Assembly: GCF_025766255.1 (NCBI RefSeq)
Contig: NW_026516700.1
Span: 248,001 to 312,000, forward strand
Direction of reading: 5' to 3'
Length of the DNA stretch: 64,000 nt
Origin: Zychaea mexicana
Taxonomy: Eukaryota; Mucoromycota; Mucoromycetes; Mucorales; Lichtheimiaceae
Each line of letters begins with the position of its first letter. Position 1 is the first letter of the stretch. The position numbers and the translations under genes are program-made. Shown piece by piece: positions 35,553 through 48,161 of the stretch. The notes under the pieces are model-generated. The model was not told where the DNA came from. It ran no database searches and saw nothing but the letters and a program-made list of their open reading frames with translations.

Positions 35553-37768
35553 CTAATGGCTCACGGAAATAGTGGAGTCACCACCATTTCCAGCAGCTAT
35601 CTGAAGTTTCTGTTCTACTTGTGAAGCCAAATCTTTAATATCATCATCCGGTGGAGACGCCAATGTCTCTGCTGCTGCCTTTACTTGTTGTTCGGTAGTA
35701 GTGTTGGTCGCTGAGTCTTCTGTGACTAGGGTTGCGGTAGGAGAAGAGTATTGTTGATGTTTGTGTTGCTCTGCTGTAGCCGATACCGCGTTTGTTATTA
35801 CGGATGTGGTAGTGTAGTGAACGTACCTAGTAGGTGCCTGTGTAAGTAATGGGTTTTTCTGTGCTCTGCCTGTTTGCAAACACAAGTGATTCATTTTATA
35901 TGAATTGTATATTAACTTACTGTTGTTGCTGATCTTGATAATACGGTTGTGATCCAGCAGGAGCAATGCCAAGCATAGTTTCTGGGGTGATTGGCATCAT
36001 GGGTCTGACAGGGAAGCCTGCCATCGGTTGAAAGTCACGTGGTCTCAATATCCTCTTGCGGGCCGTCTGGTTTTTAAGTTTCTTTTGGGCTGGCGAATCA
36101 GCGAATCGCACTTGAAGTGGTGCTGATGAGCCTAACACTGTCTGACCGTTAAACCTTTCGATAATAGCAGTAGCCGATGCACGATCCGACAATCTGTGGA
36201 TACACACATGAAAAAATAAGTCTTTTTCGTTCCCTGTTCCCCTCTTTTACATATGTGTGTGTATATACCGTGCAAATCCAACACCTCGACTCATGCTTGA
36301 TTGTGGGTCACGTAATATACGGTTTGAGATAGTCTTGTGTGGCTCGAATAGATCTTCCAATTTCTGCATACGCATTAGATATTTCTAAAATATAATTGTT
36401 TTTCCCCCACCAACTTATATATCGAATAGTAAATACCTGTTCTGTCATGTCCAATGGAAGGTTTGAGATGTATATATTAGTGGATGTTTCATCTTGTAAG
36501 CTTCTCAAACGCGAACTAAACGACTCCTAAAATAGTTGCAATAATTCGTTCGTTTTAACTCTTTGTATGTAAAAACGACATAAAACCAAGCGAACATGGG
36601 TTTTCTCTTTTTTACCTGTCCAACCCGAGCAAATGATGCTTGTAACCCTGCCTTGTTTAAACCATCAATGGCCAAATGACAATCGTCCGCATTCTCGTAC
36701 ATGGTAAATCCATATCCTTTGCATTCACCCGTCTTTTGATCAATAATTGCTTTGGACGAGCTGATCTTGCCGTATCTACAAATGATATCGTTTTGTAGGT
36801 TATAGTGTAAGCAAATTCATTTCATAAAGTAGTCATAGCAGCGCCTGATTGTTCAGCATCATCACTTACACTCGGCAAAGTTCCATAAAGGATTCATCCG
36901 TGGTTGTAGAAGACAAACCACGCACATAGATATTATGCGAGTGATAATTGACTGGGTGATCTGGGATCTCATGCTGCTGCGGCGGCGAATGGTGTCGCTT
37001 ATGATGACGCTGATCGGTTGACAGACTGTACGAACCAGGTAATGGTTGAATATATTGATGGGGCGGGGATCCAGGTACTGAGGCCGTGCCGGTCAATACA
37101 GGCGAAGAAATGTGCAAGGGCGGAAAATGATGGTGTTGTTGATGATGGGGTGGAAGCACATACGCATGCGTCGGAGGCGATAGGGTGATTCCTCCAGCAG
37201 AAGACGGTTGCTGATGGTGGTGATGGTGCTGATACTGGAAAGTCGGACTGAAAGGAGGGCTTGTAGGATTGACGGGCGGCGACTGTGGATGTAATGCAGG
37301 CGAGCCGGGGTAACTTTGATAGCCTGCTAGGTCGGAATAGTATTGCACCGAGAACTGTGGACTCAGTGGATACACGTATGTATAAGAAGAAGCTGCTTCG
37401 TCGAAACCACCAGCACCGCCACCGTTTGGATGGTGATGTCGATCGTAATGGGCAGGATCCATGTACCCATAGGGAGGGTAAGGCGGTGAAGTGGGCGTCG
37501 TTAAACCTACTGCTGCTGCGTTGCTATTAGTGTTGTTGTAATTATTGCCAGTAATAGTAGTGGTGGCACCGGTAGCAGTAGTAGAAGAAGCAGTGGCGCC
37601 CTGTGCTGCTGTTGCCGGCGCTTGCTTTGGAGTTGTTGCTTCGTTGCTACTATTACTGACAGCAGCAGCTGGAGCGCTGTTGTTGCTGCCAGAGTTTTCG
37701 GTGTTCGTGGTATTAGTCGTCGTAGTAGCAACAGGACCATTGCCAACACCAGGAGCAGGAGTTGCCAT
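35553..37768 (-). CDS. RBMS/MSSP-type RNA-binding protein with two RRMs
   Basis: Single-stranded nucleic-acid-binding protein resembling the RBMS (MSSP) family, acting in mRNA regulation. A long N-terminal low-complexity region (about 290 residues, Asn/Thr/Ala then Pro/His/Tyr-rich) precedes RRM1, which starts NIYVRGLSSTTTDESFMELC and continues YGKISSSKAIIDQKTGECKG, then YGFTMYENADD. RRM2 starts TNIYISNLPLDMTEQ, with ILRDPQSSMSRGVGFAR further on. A linker MMPITPETMLGIAP and a Thr/Gln-rich tail end the protein. Exons (approximate): 37768-36873, 36774-36617, 36526-36437, a short one near 36363-36263, 36193-35923 and 35836-35553. At the first junction the GTAAGT donor restores LCRVYGKI. Probably cytoplasmic; RNA targets unknown. 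Confidence 0.83.
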
Positions 37769-40099
37769 GAAGAATTAAACAGTGAATGAAGGAAACAAAA
37801 AGATAAGGAACTATAGTAGGTTGATGAAAGCGAAGACAAGGAAGAGAGTTATTCATCTTGAGAGTTCAATCTGGCGAATGAGCGTTCTAACTAGCATACC
37901 TTTAAATCAAAAGATATTATGCTTCTACTTTGCAGAAAGAATGAGGGCTGCAGTTGGGTGGAGTGCTGCTCCTTTTGGGCCTTATAAAATGCGTCACGAG
38001 GAAAAGAGAAAGAGAAGGGGAACACAAGAAGGTGACGCTGGACTTTCTAAAGCGTTCACTTGGAGCAGGAAACCGACTAATCGCTCTCTCTCTCTCTCTC
38101 TCTCCTGCTGCTTAAACTCCTGAATCTGCTCTCCGCCTTATTATGAATCTGGGGAAGCATACCATATAATTTGGACCTAGTTTGTTTACAGACGATGTGC
38201 ATGTTGCTCTTTCTTTGATAGCCTTAATGTCTCGAGTGTACCCATGGTGCTCTCTCTCCTTTTCCAGCGGCAATGACAATTGCAGCTTCTGCTACTTTGC
38301 GTGCATGCTTTGACAAAAGGGCTACATCAGGAACGGCTGCTCAACGATTGTTACACGAAGAGCAATAATCTGAAACCTGGATCATCCAGACGCCATGGAT
38401 GTTTCTCTTCCTGACTTGTACTTGGAATACCGCGGCAGACCAGAATCGGAAAGAAGGTACCTAGTCTTTTGCTTACCCAAAAGAAAAACTACATCAGTAG
38501 CGCCCTCTCTTCTTGCGTAAAGCGCTACAGAGTAGCTTCTGTCAATTACTACTGTCAACAAACTTGAGCTGGCCATCTACCACGGGGTTTCATTCATGTA
38601 ACCTGAAATTCCTGTAGCACAACCTCTTCTTTCGAAGCAACATTGCGTAACAACAATCAAAGGGTCCGCCACCACGACAATATACACGCCATCCGGCTCA
38701 TCAATGATCGTACATATATCAATGCTAACAAACCACACTACCATCAACAATGGGCCTATATATATAAAGGCGTCGTTTCTAGATGAAATTCTTACATTTT
38801 GCTACAATAAAGGACAAACACGGAAGGCATTTTTCTTATGGTGATCGATTCAAAAGAACAAAAAAACGTGGCCAATATAGCGGCAGTTCAAAAGACACAT
38901 TGCTTTAAACATTTCCAGTAACACGGATCAGTCCTTTTTAAAATCATAGTGTTGTCCTTTTACAGTGCATTGAATGCAGTGCGTCGTGTCCTGAAATTTT
39001 ACGCATATGACAAACAGATGTAGATCACGTTTTGCATATATAGACGAGCCTGTGAAGATCATATATCACATCTTCAGCAACATGGCCCGCTTTTAATCGC
39101 TCTGCATCTCCTAGGCGATGTTACGTGTATATAAAGGAACGCGAGCTTATTGATACACAGTACAACTAGTAGCACCTTAGAAGCAAAAGAGACTAATACC
39201 ACTTAGTAAAAGAAGCCGCGAGTGCCAGCGAGAGTACAGTATCATAGTCATAGACATGATTCTGGGAAAAAATATGTACAACAGCGACAGTAAAAACAAT
39301 GATAGTATTAAAAGGGATGTAATATAGTATGAGATCGACTCGTCCCTCGTATGTACCTGAATCCTGTTGCTATTACGAGACAACAATTTCAAGCTAATCC
39401 TTACTTGGTTAGATAGTGTCAAGGATTATGTGTTGCAGGATCATAAAATTTATTTTTGGCAGCAAGTATCAGGACTAATGGAACACAACAGCCCAGTTTT
39501 TATTATATTTAATATTATCATTTCGCGAGATGGAACAGGCTTTTTAATTTATCAAATTGCAAGATGCTTTGTATATCGTGTTCACCGAGCAATAGTACCA
39601 CCATACTGAGCCTCCCTTCGAGATAACTTCCAGTGACTAACAATAACGATCCGTAAGATAATACATAGTGCTTACTGTCAACGGGAAATTTATGTAGCTA
39701 ATTAAAAATCGCGGATACGGAGAGAAAGTGAACTATTCACGCGGTCCATAGCTTACTGGCGCTAAGAGTACTGACCTTGCTTATCTAATATACCACATTT
39801 GTACCCGATGAAGCTTGCTCCCATTCTTGTCGCTTTTTTTCCGTCCTCCATTTATGTATACAGCTTCCGGGATACCCTTGTAATGCCGATGCTAAATAGA
39901 AGAGAAAATTCTGTTCTCACTCGTGTCCAGTTTCTTACAAATGCAAACTACAACGTTTCACTTATTGATAATCATACAATCAGAAGTAGTAGTAGTGGTA
40001 AAATCGCTGTAGTTAGACGGAGTTGACTTTGCTGAAAGCATGTATCAAGTTAGCCCACCAACGACGAGCAAACCTTCTAATTCTTTCTTGCTAACACCA
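37769..40099. other. gene-poor region, about 2.3 kb
   Basis: Promoter side of the RBMS-like gene, then no recognisable gene. A (CT)n run lies at about 38084-38104. Short frames elsewhere (for example 38382-38576 minus) lack motifs. Confidence 0.45.
38084..38104. repeat. (CT)n microsatellite
   Basis: Dinucleotide run upstream of the RBMS-like gene, read directly. Confidence 0.9.
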
Positions 40100-40790
40100 A
40101 TTAAAGCACGGAAACCCCTGCTAATTGCCATTGTTACGCCGCTCCAAATCGTTGGAAAATAATGTATCAAACGTTTCATGTAAACAGCAAATTAAAAATG
40201 ACGCTTGATTTTGTAGTATTGTGTAGTCAAAAACAATGTACTAAAAGAGCCAGCGGATGGGCGCCAAATTCGTAAGACCAAAGTGATGGGTATACTTAGA
40301 AAGATAAACCCTAAAAATGGTGCAGTCAAGCACCAGCAATACTGTGCTTCGGTCAAGTTAAGATCCGTCATAAGACCTCCCAGTTTTGTTTGTGTTATGA
40401 GACTTATCCTCCTCTACATTTACACATCTCCCATGCTCAGAAAATGAGCATTACCTAGAAATCCAATTATTTATGGAGTACTACGTTGCAAACGATCCAA
40501 AAGAACACTCCCAACCAAGTGATTGGTTATAAATTTAAACGAGGCTCTTTGCCTCACCGGACGAGCTGCTTCCCAGCCACAGAATCATCAATGTCTTTGC
40601 GTTTCCATAGGTGTTTGAGTTGCAAGAATATGTACTCGCTCTCTTTGTCATCGTCGTCTTCACAGGCTCCAATTCTCTTCTTGTTAGAAAGAGGCGGCAG
40701 CTTCACATGACTGTTTACTTCTGAGGATCAGTTGCAATACCAGCAGTATCGTAAAAACGCTTTAACTCTCTTTACATATCGGTTACTGAT
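40100..40790 (-). pseudogene. relic of an MFS transporter (Dal5/Tna1-like anion:cation symporter type)
   Basis: On the minus strand at about 40250-40390 a frame reads MTDLNLTEAQYCWCLTAPF then LGFIFLSIPITLVLRIWRPS, matching the transmembrane 2-3 region of fungal Dal5-like MFS permeases (DLNLT.xEYxWCLxxFFxGY ... NLVLKRxxPS). Just downstream comes PTIWSGVTMAISRG, then decay. Upstream pieces (FYDTAGIATDPQK near 40740; KESEYIFLQLKHLWKRKD near 40600) are separated by stops. At least ten helices are missing. Confidence 0.5.
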
Positions 40791-41137
40791 TCAACAATAT
40801 ATGCATATATGAAATTCGTATACTGTATATCTGCTGAAAATGTGTCATTGTAGTCACACCTATGTAGCTCACCATTTTGCGCATAATTCGGGATCTTCTG
40901 AAATCTGAACATCATCTATTGTCATGATTTCAAAACTGACGTTTGTTTGAGCTTCGACATTTCTTAAAAATCGAAAGAACCGGCTTGACGATAATGAAAA
41001 CTTCCTGGCGTACTTTATAGATAATCAATAAGCCATTATGATGGTTGGCTGACACAGTAACACTATGTTTGATGTATGGGTGTCTTTTTTCTACCTTAAA
41101 GTGGTGACGGGAGAGAAAATGGCCATCAACCAAAGTG

Positions 41138-42700
41138 GAGGCGCGTTGATTTCATTGCGAAGCTTCCGGTCAAAACAGTGGAAGGCATTGTCACTTTATT
41201 ATCCAAGGAATCAAAATCAATAGGCCTTGACGTTCCTCACAGTAGTGCCAAAGGGTGGTTGAGTGTTCATCAAGCGCGTGGCAAGTCCTAACTAGCGAAG
41301 AAGGTAATGAGGAAGAGGATCAAGCCGTCACAGCAATTCCGCGTATTGCTGCCCATATCAAAGACTTAATTATAAATACCGACATCCAACGAGTTTGGCT
41401 CAAGTGTCTGCATATCATGAGAAAAGGCCAGTTTAAAAAGATTTGGTCACTTTCTTCTACAGAGTAAAGAAGACCGGGTATCTTAATCATGGAGCAGGGA
41501 AATATATCTGTCTGCATGTTTCTACTTCGTAAGCTGCAGCTTGGACAATGGCAAACTATCATAATACTGTTATGTAATTGTTGTGAGGGCAATAAATCAA
41601 ATTAATAGCACCTATCCATCCAAGCATGCTTGTATATATGACAGCCGCCTTCTGGCAGATTCACACCACATTGGCAGATCCGGAGCCTGACTTCAATGAA
41701 AGTGATGAAGCTATCTCACTAGCGGATGTGCTATTCGTATTCCCAAGGTTGAGGCGGTTACGATATACCAATTCCGGAATTTCACACGCTATTGGCGATC
41801 TGTCGCTACTGGAAACCCAACATACGCTTCAAGACCGGACAGCTGAAGGCAAGATTTAATTCAAGAGACAATGTCGGACCATTACTGCAAAAGTGTCCAC
41901 AAATACGACGACTTGTTCTAGATGGATTCTCTGACAGGTGCTGACCGCCGTCTATGGAAAATGTCACAATTTGAAAATTTTCGGTTACAAGTTCATCAGT
42001 GGAATACGAAATTTGTACTTGGATCAAGGAGCCTACACGACAGATGCTATGAAGTTTCGCCATTGAGATCCAGAATAAATGCAGACACTCGAGACGGTTC
42101 ACTTTTCGTTCTGTTCTTCAATATGGGGAGATTGCGATACCCATCATACTGGGCTCCGATTGCCTAATATATGCAGTTTGACCTCGGTTCAGATGGATGG
42201 TATGCTATTAGGGATAATACTACGATCTATATCTACGTCCACCACTCTACTGCATTTTAGCGCAAGAGATCCATCTGATGAACCGGCAATCGTCGATACA
42301 CTTGTTCGAATACCGCCCTTGCAACATTCGAGTTATTGGACGCCGACATTGGAGCGAACGACATACACTTGATACGTTTGTTTAAATATTGTACAACGAC
42401 TATCACCGAGCCGATAATTACGACGGCGACGACGTTAGCAGCAACAGCAGCAGAATATCAAGGTATTGCGGTCCATATGCTTTGGTAACTGGTGCAATAT
42501 GTACAACTACATCCTTATGATTCTTGCCGATATAAACAACGCTTCGAAAAGCTTCGTTGAAGCGCTTATCGGACACCACGCCAAATGGATTTACTGACAG
42601 TTTGACCCACATTACGCTGTCCCATATTGATTCGATCACAGACAATCATGTTCTATAGCCATTCCACCTTCTGCAATGGAATTCTGGTTCTATTTGTCTT
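41138..42700 (+). pseudogene. decayed F-box / leucine-rich-repeat protein
   Basis: The order of fragments matches an F-box protein with C-terminal LRRs. F-box-like start: VDFIAKLPVKTVEGIVTLLS (about 41145). Then in a second frame ECSSSAWQVLTSEEGNEEED and IPRIAAHIKDLIINTD; then VFPRLRRLRYTNSG; then in another frame PLLQKCPQIRRLVLDGFSD, CHNLKIFGYKFISGIRNLYL, and finally LPNICSLTSVQMDGMLLG. Stops and at least three frame changes separate them. F-box/LRR proteins are substrate receptors of SCF ubiquitin ligases. Assignment rests on motif order; exact limits are uncertain. Confidence 0.5.
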
Positions 42701-43453
42701 CTCCATATAGATGTTGAAACGAGATATGAGCAGCAAATCGTCAATCATTCATTCCGTCAATAAGATGATACAGGACGGACACTGCATTAGTCTTCTTGAA
42801 TAGTGAAAAATGCATCATCTAAGCAACAATTATTGATTACTGTCCGACTTCTGTAACAATTCCTGTAACCGTGGTGACACAATCAATAGATCGGATGCTG
42901 TGGTACTGTACATCACAACAAACAGAGTGACGGTATCTATCTGTGTAAATATTGTCAAAATGACTAATATTTATGTGTCGTCAAGGGAGCTGTGTCAATT
43001 AATATCCGTCAAGTATGTTTGATGGGATTTGCGTGGAGAGCAATGAATAAGAGCATATTCTCGTATACTCTATACTCGATTGAACACTGCACATGTGCTG
43101 TAAACAAAGGCGCATGACTTGCTTAAAGCAAACGCATTTCCTCAGTCATTCGCTCTCAGGGGGGGGAAAGGCCGATTACCAATGTGGGTACTCCGGCATG
43201 CATTGAATCAAACTTTGCTGACTCAGTACTTAGCGATAATAGGATCGGAATGAATTTTTTCGTCTGGGTCCTCCGCGTTGGTGTGTCCCACAACCCATCA
43301 AACAAAAAACCCTAAACCTCGAAACGGTGTATAACTTTGAAAAGAGCTTTTACTGCATTTCTTCTTTTAGCCCCCACCCCCTTGGTTTTCTCTTTTACTG
43401 CAACGCATAAACAACAGCAGTGGTAATAGTAACAGCAACTAACAGGAACAACA
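42701..43453. other. intergenic region upstream of RIB1
   Basis: No gene seen. The last ~150 bp is pyrimidine-rich followed by CAACAACAG runs, consistent with the RIB1 promoter and leader. Confidence 0.45.
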
Positions 43454-44639
43454 ATGACAACGGTCTTTACACTTTTTGGCATGAACGTGGTGCACAACAA
43501 CGCACCTGCGTTACCAGCACGATCGCAGCCAACTACATACCACGAATACATTGACTTTTTGAAACAGCAGCTGCATTCCCCTAGTGCTATCACGCCATCG
43601 CTGAAACAACAATCTAAAATACGCATTCAGTGTCAAGTGCGAGCACGTATTCCGACCAATGAAGGTGGCGAAATGTACCTCCACCTGTACAAGAACAACC
43701 AAGACACCAAGGAGCATTTGGCCATTGTGTATGGCGACGACATTCGGTCACGATCCTTGGACAATGCCTGGGAAAATGAAACAATCATGAATCGAATTGT
43801 TCGAGGCGCTTACTATGGCCGCTTGGAAGAGGTTGTCACGGACGAGTGCCGTAACCTAAACTTGACAGAAGATCAAACTCGGTACTTGGAGGAGCAGCAG
43901 GATAAAGCCAAGGCCAGTTTTGCTCAGTCAGCCGAACCTCCCTTGGTACGGATCCATTCCGAGTGCTTCACGGGAGAAACGGTTCATTCAGCACGTTGTG
44001 ATTGTGGCGAACAATTGGATGAGGCCATGCGCTTGATGCAGGAGGCGGGACGAGGTGTCGTTGTGTATTTGCGTCAAGAAGGTCGTGGTATTGGTTTATT
44101 GGAAAAACTAAAGTAAGTCTCTGTGTCTCTTTGATTGAAACGCGATGCGCGTCAGAGAAGGGGGGGGTGCTGAAGGGACAGTTTGGGGAACCTGAAATGA
44201 AAGAGAGAGAGAGAGAGAGAGAGAGAAAACTGATTTGCTTGTACATTATAGAGCCTACAATTTGCAGGATTTAGGTCATGATACCGTGGCAGCCAACGTT
44301 CTGCTGAAGCACCCGCCTGATGCACGCACATACGGCATTGCAAACGCCATTCTTGAGGATCTGGGACTCGAGAATGTGATGATGCTTACAAACAACCCTG
44401 ACAAGATAGAGCAACTGGAAGCCTTTGGATCTGTCAAGGTGGTAGAGCGGAGGGCCATGGTGCCACGGTCATGGTCGTCCACGCCCGTGCCTGTCAACGA
44501 CCTGTTACGAACACCATCGTCTTCACCCGCTCCTCAATCGTCGCCTCTCATGCGTGGGAAAGAATTGGACAAATACCTCGCTGTCAAGGTTCAAAAGATG
44601 AGACATTTGTTGGATTTACCACAAGGTCTTGACAAGTAA
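43454..44639 (+). CDS. RIB1: GTP cyclohydrolase II
   Basis: First enzyme of riboflavin synthesis: converts GTP to 2,5-diamino-6-ribosylamino-pyrimidinone phosphate, formate and pyrophosphate; cytosolic. Two exons, 43454-44112 and 44252-44639, join in frame as [16 protein letters not shown]. Seen: the zinc-ligand motif [20 protein letters not shown] (Cys residues spaced as in the family), the GTP-binding [12 protein letters not shown], and [19 protein letters not shown] in the C-terminal half, with [14 protein letters not shown]. An N-terminal extension of about 95 residues before the catalytic domain and a Ser/Pro-rich C-terminal tail are typical of fungal Rib1. The intron carries a (GA)n run. 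Convergent with the MoaD-like gene. Confidence 0.95.
44202..44226. repeat. (GA)n microsatellite in the RIB1 intron
   Basis: GA run of about 12 units inside the 139-bp intron. Its purine tract is unusually close to the acceptor. Confidence 0.9.
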
Positions 44640-44887
44640 AAAGTGCTTTAACACCCTCTTACATATGCCTTTGCTTGATCCCCTCCCCTCCATGGTTTCT
44701 CTCTTGGTTCACTCGTCGTATACTTAGATCCCTCCCATCCACTAAGCGAAAATCCACTCTTATATTTGCTCCTTTTATGGTGTGTTGTAAATGCGTTTAT
44801 AATAGTAATAATTCCCTGTTTCTTAGAATTAACATACATCTTTGATTGACAGAAAAGACTCTTTATACATAAATATTTACATAGTTA

Positions 44888-45160
44888 TTAACCTCCACTG
44901 ACAGGTGGTATAATAGCAACTTCATCGTTTGGTGATAGCTGAGTGGTAGCTTCATCATCCTTATCCACATACTCCATATTAACAGCATACATGGCATGAT
45001 CCACTATGCTCCGCAACTTATCACCGTATTTGGAGACAAGGTGGTCAGTCAACATGGTCAATGTCCTTGGAGCGCCAGCATGCGTGAAAGTAGACACGTC
45101 AATGACATCGCATTCAACTTGAGTAATGTCGCGGACCGCAGCGAAGTACAAGACCTTCAT
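44888..45160 (-). CDS. molybdopterin synthase small subunit (MoaD/MOCS2A-like)
   Basis: 90-residue ubiquitin-like sulfur carrier. In molybdenum-cofactor synthesis its C-terminal Gly-Gly is thiocarboxylated and donates sulfur to precursor Z together with the large subunit (MoaE/MOCS2B). Seen: start MKVLYFAAVRDITQ, the segment LTDHLVSKYG, YAVNMEYVDKDDEATTQL, then LSPNDEVAIIPPVSGG-stop, an exact MoaD-type ending. I start at the internal ATG (45160) because the upstream 40 codons are unlike the family. Its presence implies that the fungus makes Moco, for example for nitrate reductase or xanthine dehydrogenase. It is divergent from the FAD oxidase, with 203 bp between starts. Confidence 0.92.
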   Translation of the reverse strand: MKVLYFAAVRDITQVECDVIDVSTFTHAGAPRTLTMLTDHLVSKYGDKLRSIVDHAMYAVNMEYVDKDDEATTQLSPNDEVAIIPPVSGG

Positions 45161-45363
45161 TTCGGAGGGAGAGCTGGGTATGGAACGGAATAATAGATGA
45201 TATGAGTACAAAATGCTTCGAGTTCTGTGGTTGGCTCTGACGCATCCCTGCATTTCTTTCTTTTTCCACGATAGCGTCACACGATAGCGTCACATACTTA
45301 AAAACAGATCGACTGACCTCTTTTTTTTTCCTTTCATCTATATACCATCCACCGTCGACTATT

Positions 45364-46962
45364 ATGTACACTCCCCCAGTTGCAGGATCCAAAATTATCG
45401 TTGTAGGTGCTGGCACCTTTGGTCTCTCCACCGCCTATGCCCTTGCTTTGAAGAAATACAATGTCTGGGTATATGACCGTAATACTGTTCCCTCTGCAGA
45501 TGCTTCATCTACAGGTAAACTTTTATATATAATCATCAACAGGCACGTGTTCATCTCGAGCGCGAAAAGTTATTCTGACGTAGTTTTCTGTATGACTTTT
45601 CTCAAAAACAAGACATCAACAAGTGCGTACGCATGGATTATGGCGGGGATACACTTTCCATGCAGCTCATGATGGAAGCTTACCCACATTGGCATCAATG
45701 GAACAAAGAGCGAGCGGAGATGGGCCTGAGCCCTGTTTTCCACCAGACCGGATGTCTGCTACTGTGCAAGGGCGATAGCTATTCTGACTATGAACGCTCA
45801 TCCATCAAACACATCAGAGAAGCAGGATATGGCCACACGATCCAGGAGCTTCCCACGCCTGAAAGCATCATTGAACGATTTCCACAATTTAAAGATGCCG
45901 TTGACAATGGCTACAAAGTGGCTTATCTCAACACCGAAGGAGGTACAGAAATCTCGTTTCTTTTGTAAGACAACCGATAATATGATTATGTTAATGCGTT
46001 ACTCTTATGTACGACTTAGGATGGTGCAACTCTTCAGAGACCATCAAGCATCTCTATCAAAAATGCGTGGATAATGGCGTCCAGTTTATTATTGGATCTG
46101 ACAAGGGTGCCTTTGAGCAGCTCCTTGTTGAGGATGATGTTGTACGCGGCATCCGGACACGGGACAAAGTGAAGCATATTGCCGACCACGTTGTCTTGGC
46201 AGCCGGTCCATGGACAGCGAGTTTGCTCGATTTCGGGGGTCGTCTCCAAGCAACGGGCCAAGCTGTGATCCAATTCAGCCCTCCACCAGAATTCATCGAA
46301 AAGTTCAAGGACTCGCCCGTCTGGGGAGGTGATATTTCGCGTACCGGCTTTTATGGTTTCCCGATTAATGCAGAAGGCAAGATGAAGATTGCTAGCCATT
46401 CAGTGGGGTATGTGAGCCCTCGCTCTGCGGATAACGTATCTGTCCCTCGCACCCAAGTCACTTATCAGGACGATACCATTCCTGTCAAGGCCCTGGATAA
46501 TTTTCGCAAGTTCTTGGGCGAATTTATGCCCGAGACAGACAATTGGGATATTTCATACTCACGTGTCTGCTGGTACTCGGATACAACTGATGGCAAATTC
46601 TTGGTTGCACCTCATCCAGACTATAAGAACCTTGTTATTGCCTCCGGAGATTCCGGCCATGCTATGAAGTAAGTAGCAGCACCTATCTCTTCTAATTTAT
46701 GTCATCTAGGAGTTTGCTTAACTAATGGCTCGGCGACAACGACAGGTTTACCCCTAATATTGGTTTCAAGATTACTCAAGTCATTGAAGGTATCGAGACC
46801 GACTATAGTCGTGCGTGGTCATGGAAAGAAAGCAACAATGACGTGCTCACAAGCAGTGATGGCACAAGAAACATTACCTCGAAACCACTGACGCTGGGTG
46901 TTGGTGAAGCTAGAATGGCTTCAAAGGTTGAGTTGAAGGCACCCAAAAAGAAGTCCAGCTAG
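45364..46962 (+). CDS. FAD-dependent amine oxidase (fructosyl-amino-acid oxidase / L-pipecolate-sarcosine oxidase type)
   Basis: DAO-superfamily flavoenzyme that oxidises secondary amines, releasing H2O2. Four exons: 45364-45514, 45613-45942, 46020-46668 and 46746-46962. The N-terminal dinucleotide-binding motif is VVGAGTFGLSTAYALA. RMDYGGDTLSMQLMMEAYPHW fits the family, as do ADHVVLAAGPWTASLLD, GFYGFPIN and CWYSDTTDGKFLVAPHP. LVIASGDSGHAMKFTPNIG is the FAD-binding GSGHGFK-type segment (here SGHAMKF), reconstructed across the last intron. Fructosyl-amine and saccharopine/pipecolate oxidases of fungi share this layout; the substrate is not decidable. No PTS1 is evident (the C-terminus is KKKSS). 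About 448 residues, complete. Confidence 0.87.
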
Positions 46963-47931
46963 GACTTGTTTAGCAACAAGTCTAAATAATATGGTATTTC
47001 TGACGTGTTTGGCAACCCAGTAGTGTAGATGACGATTTGCACCCTTTTTGAAATTCTACTTTTACTTGTATTGCGCAAAGCCGTTTTTCGCTTTGATCTT
47101 CTTGGGTATCGCCTTTTAAATACCCTTTATACCAACTCATCAAATATAACCTTGGGCACATCCATCGTCCCTATTTCACAAGAAACAGCCAGAGAGTACC
47201 ATTTCTCTCTAAAATGATAATACTCATAGTTAAGGAATAACTGTGTAAGCGATAGCATCACTCCCCAGAGTATATCGTTTTGTCATCAACGAGAAGCTTG
47301 TTATATGGGATGCATGTAAAGCAATACGGTATGATATCTATTCAAGTATTCATGATAAAAAAATAACTTTGCTTTTGTGCACTCTATCAGCAATGGCTTC
47401 ATCACACGATATATACGTCGGTTGCTATGCTAGTCTAATGGGTTAATGTCTTCCCTTATCACCCCTGGCGCGGATAAAATGTATGATATCATCACGGCTG
47501 TATACATTGGAATTGGTATACAGTGCCTCTAAGGTTAACCACTAATGTCTTATTAGATCAAACTTCTTTTTATTATAGCAATGGACAGCTGGTATAATGT
47601 TCAAGAAAGAAAATATGATAGTAATTGCTATCATTTAGTACAAACTCCTAGTCAACGTAAAAGATCGTTGTCACAAGTACATCAATTTTTTTATCGCCTT
47701 TTTTTATTATAGAGAACAAACAGCATTTGCTTACTGTCATGCAAACGGCGGAAGCGGTTGCATCAGAGGTAAGCTGGTACAATGGCGCACATATTTATAA
47801 AAAAGCCGGGATATACATCAATATTCGCAGGCGCCATAAATGCTGAAAAAATAATGCAACGATCTGATAAATGCTTTTTCGGTTTGGACTCGTACCTTTA
47901 ATAACTGCTCAACATCCTTGAAGGCGCCGGT
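46963..47931. other. gene-poor region left of the transposon nest
   Basis: About 970 bp with no recognisable gene. Upstream parts of the Harbinger relic may start here but are too decayed to delimit. Confidence 0.4.
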
Positions 47932-48161
47932 ATGGAGGATACATACCCGAAATTTTACAGCCAAACATTAACTGCGGCTATCGTAAAGGATGGGTCATCC
48001 TTTCGCAACACATCAGAGCAATTCCAGCATTCAACTGAAGCGATATCTTATTATTTACGCGCAATCTCGAACAACTTGTTAAATTTGGCAAGAAGCATGT
48101 CGCCCTACTACATATCTGGCAACGGGCCAACATCTCATCCGACTCGCGTTGCTCAAAATTA
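47932..48161 (+). pseudogene. PIF/Harbinger (HARBI1-like) transposase relic, left part
   Basis: Open frame containing FRNTSEQFQHSTEAISYYL and AISNNLLNLARSMSP, the pattern of the HARBI1 region before the catalytic domain (RFQHSTETISRYF...). It runs into the TA at 48160-48161 where the 7.75-kb mariner-like element begins. Reading is resumed in the same frame beyond the element at 55911. The N-terminal start is unclear because upstream sequence contains stops. Confidence 0.65.

Noticed and set aside
47420..47490. tRNA-like stretch (GCTAGTCTAATGGGTTAA)
   Set aside because: No T-arm consensus or matching acceptor stem follows.
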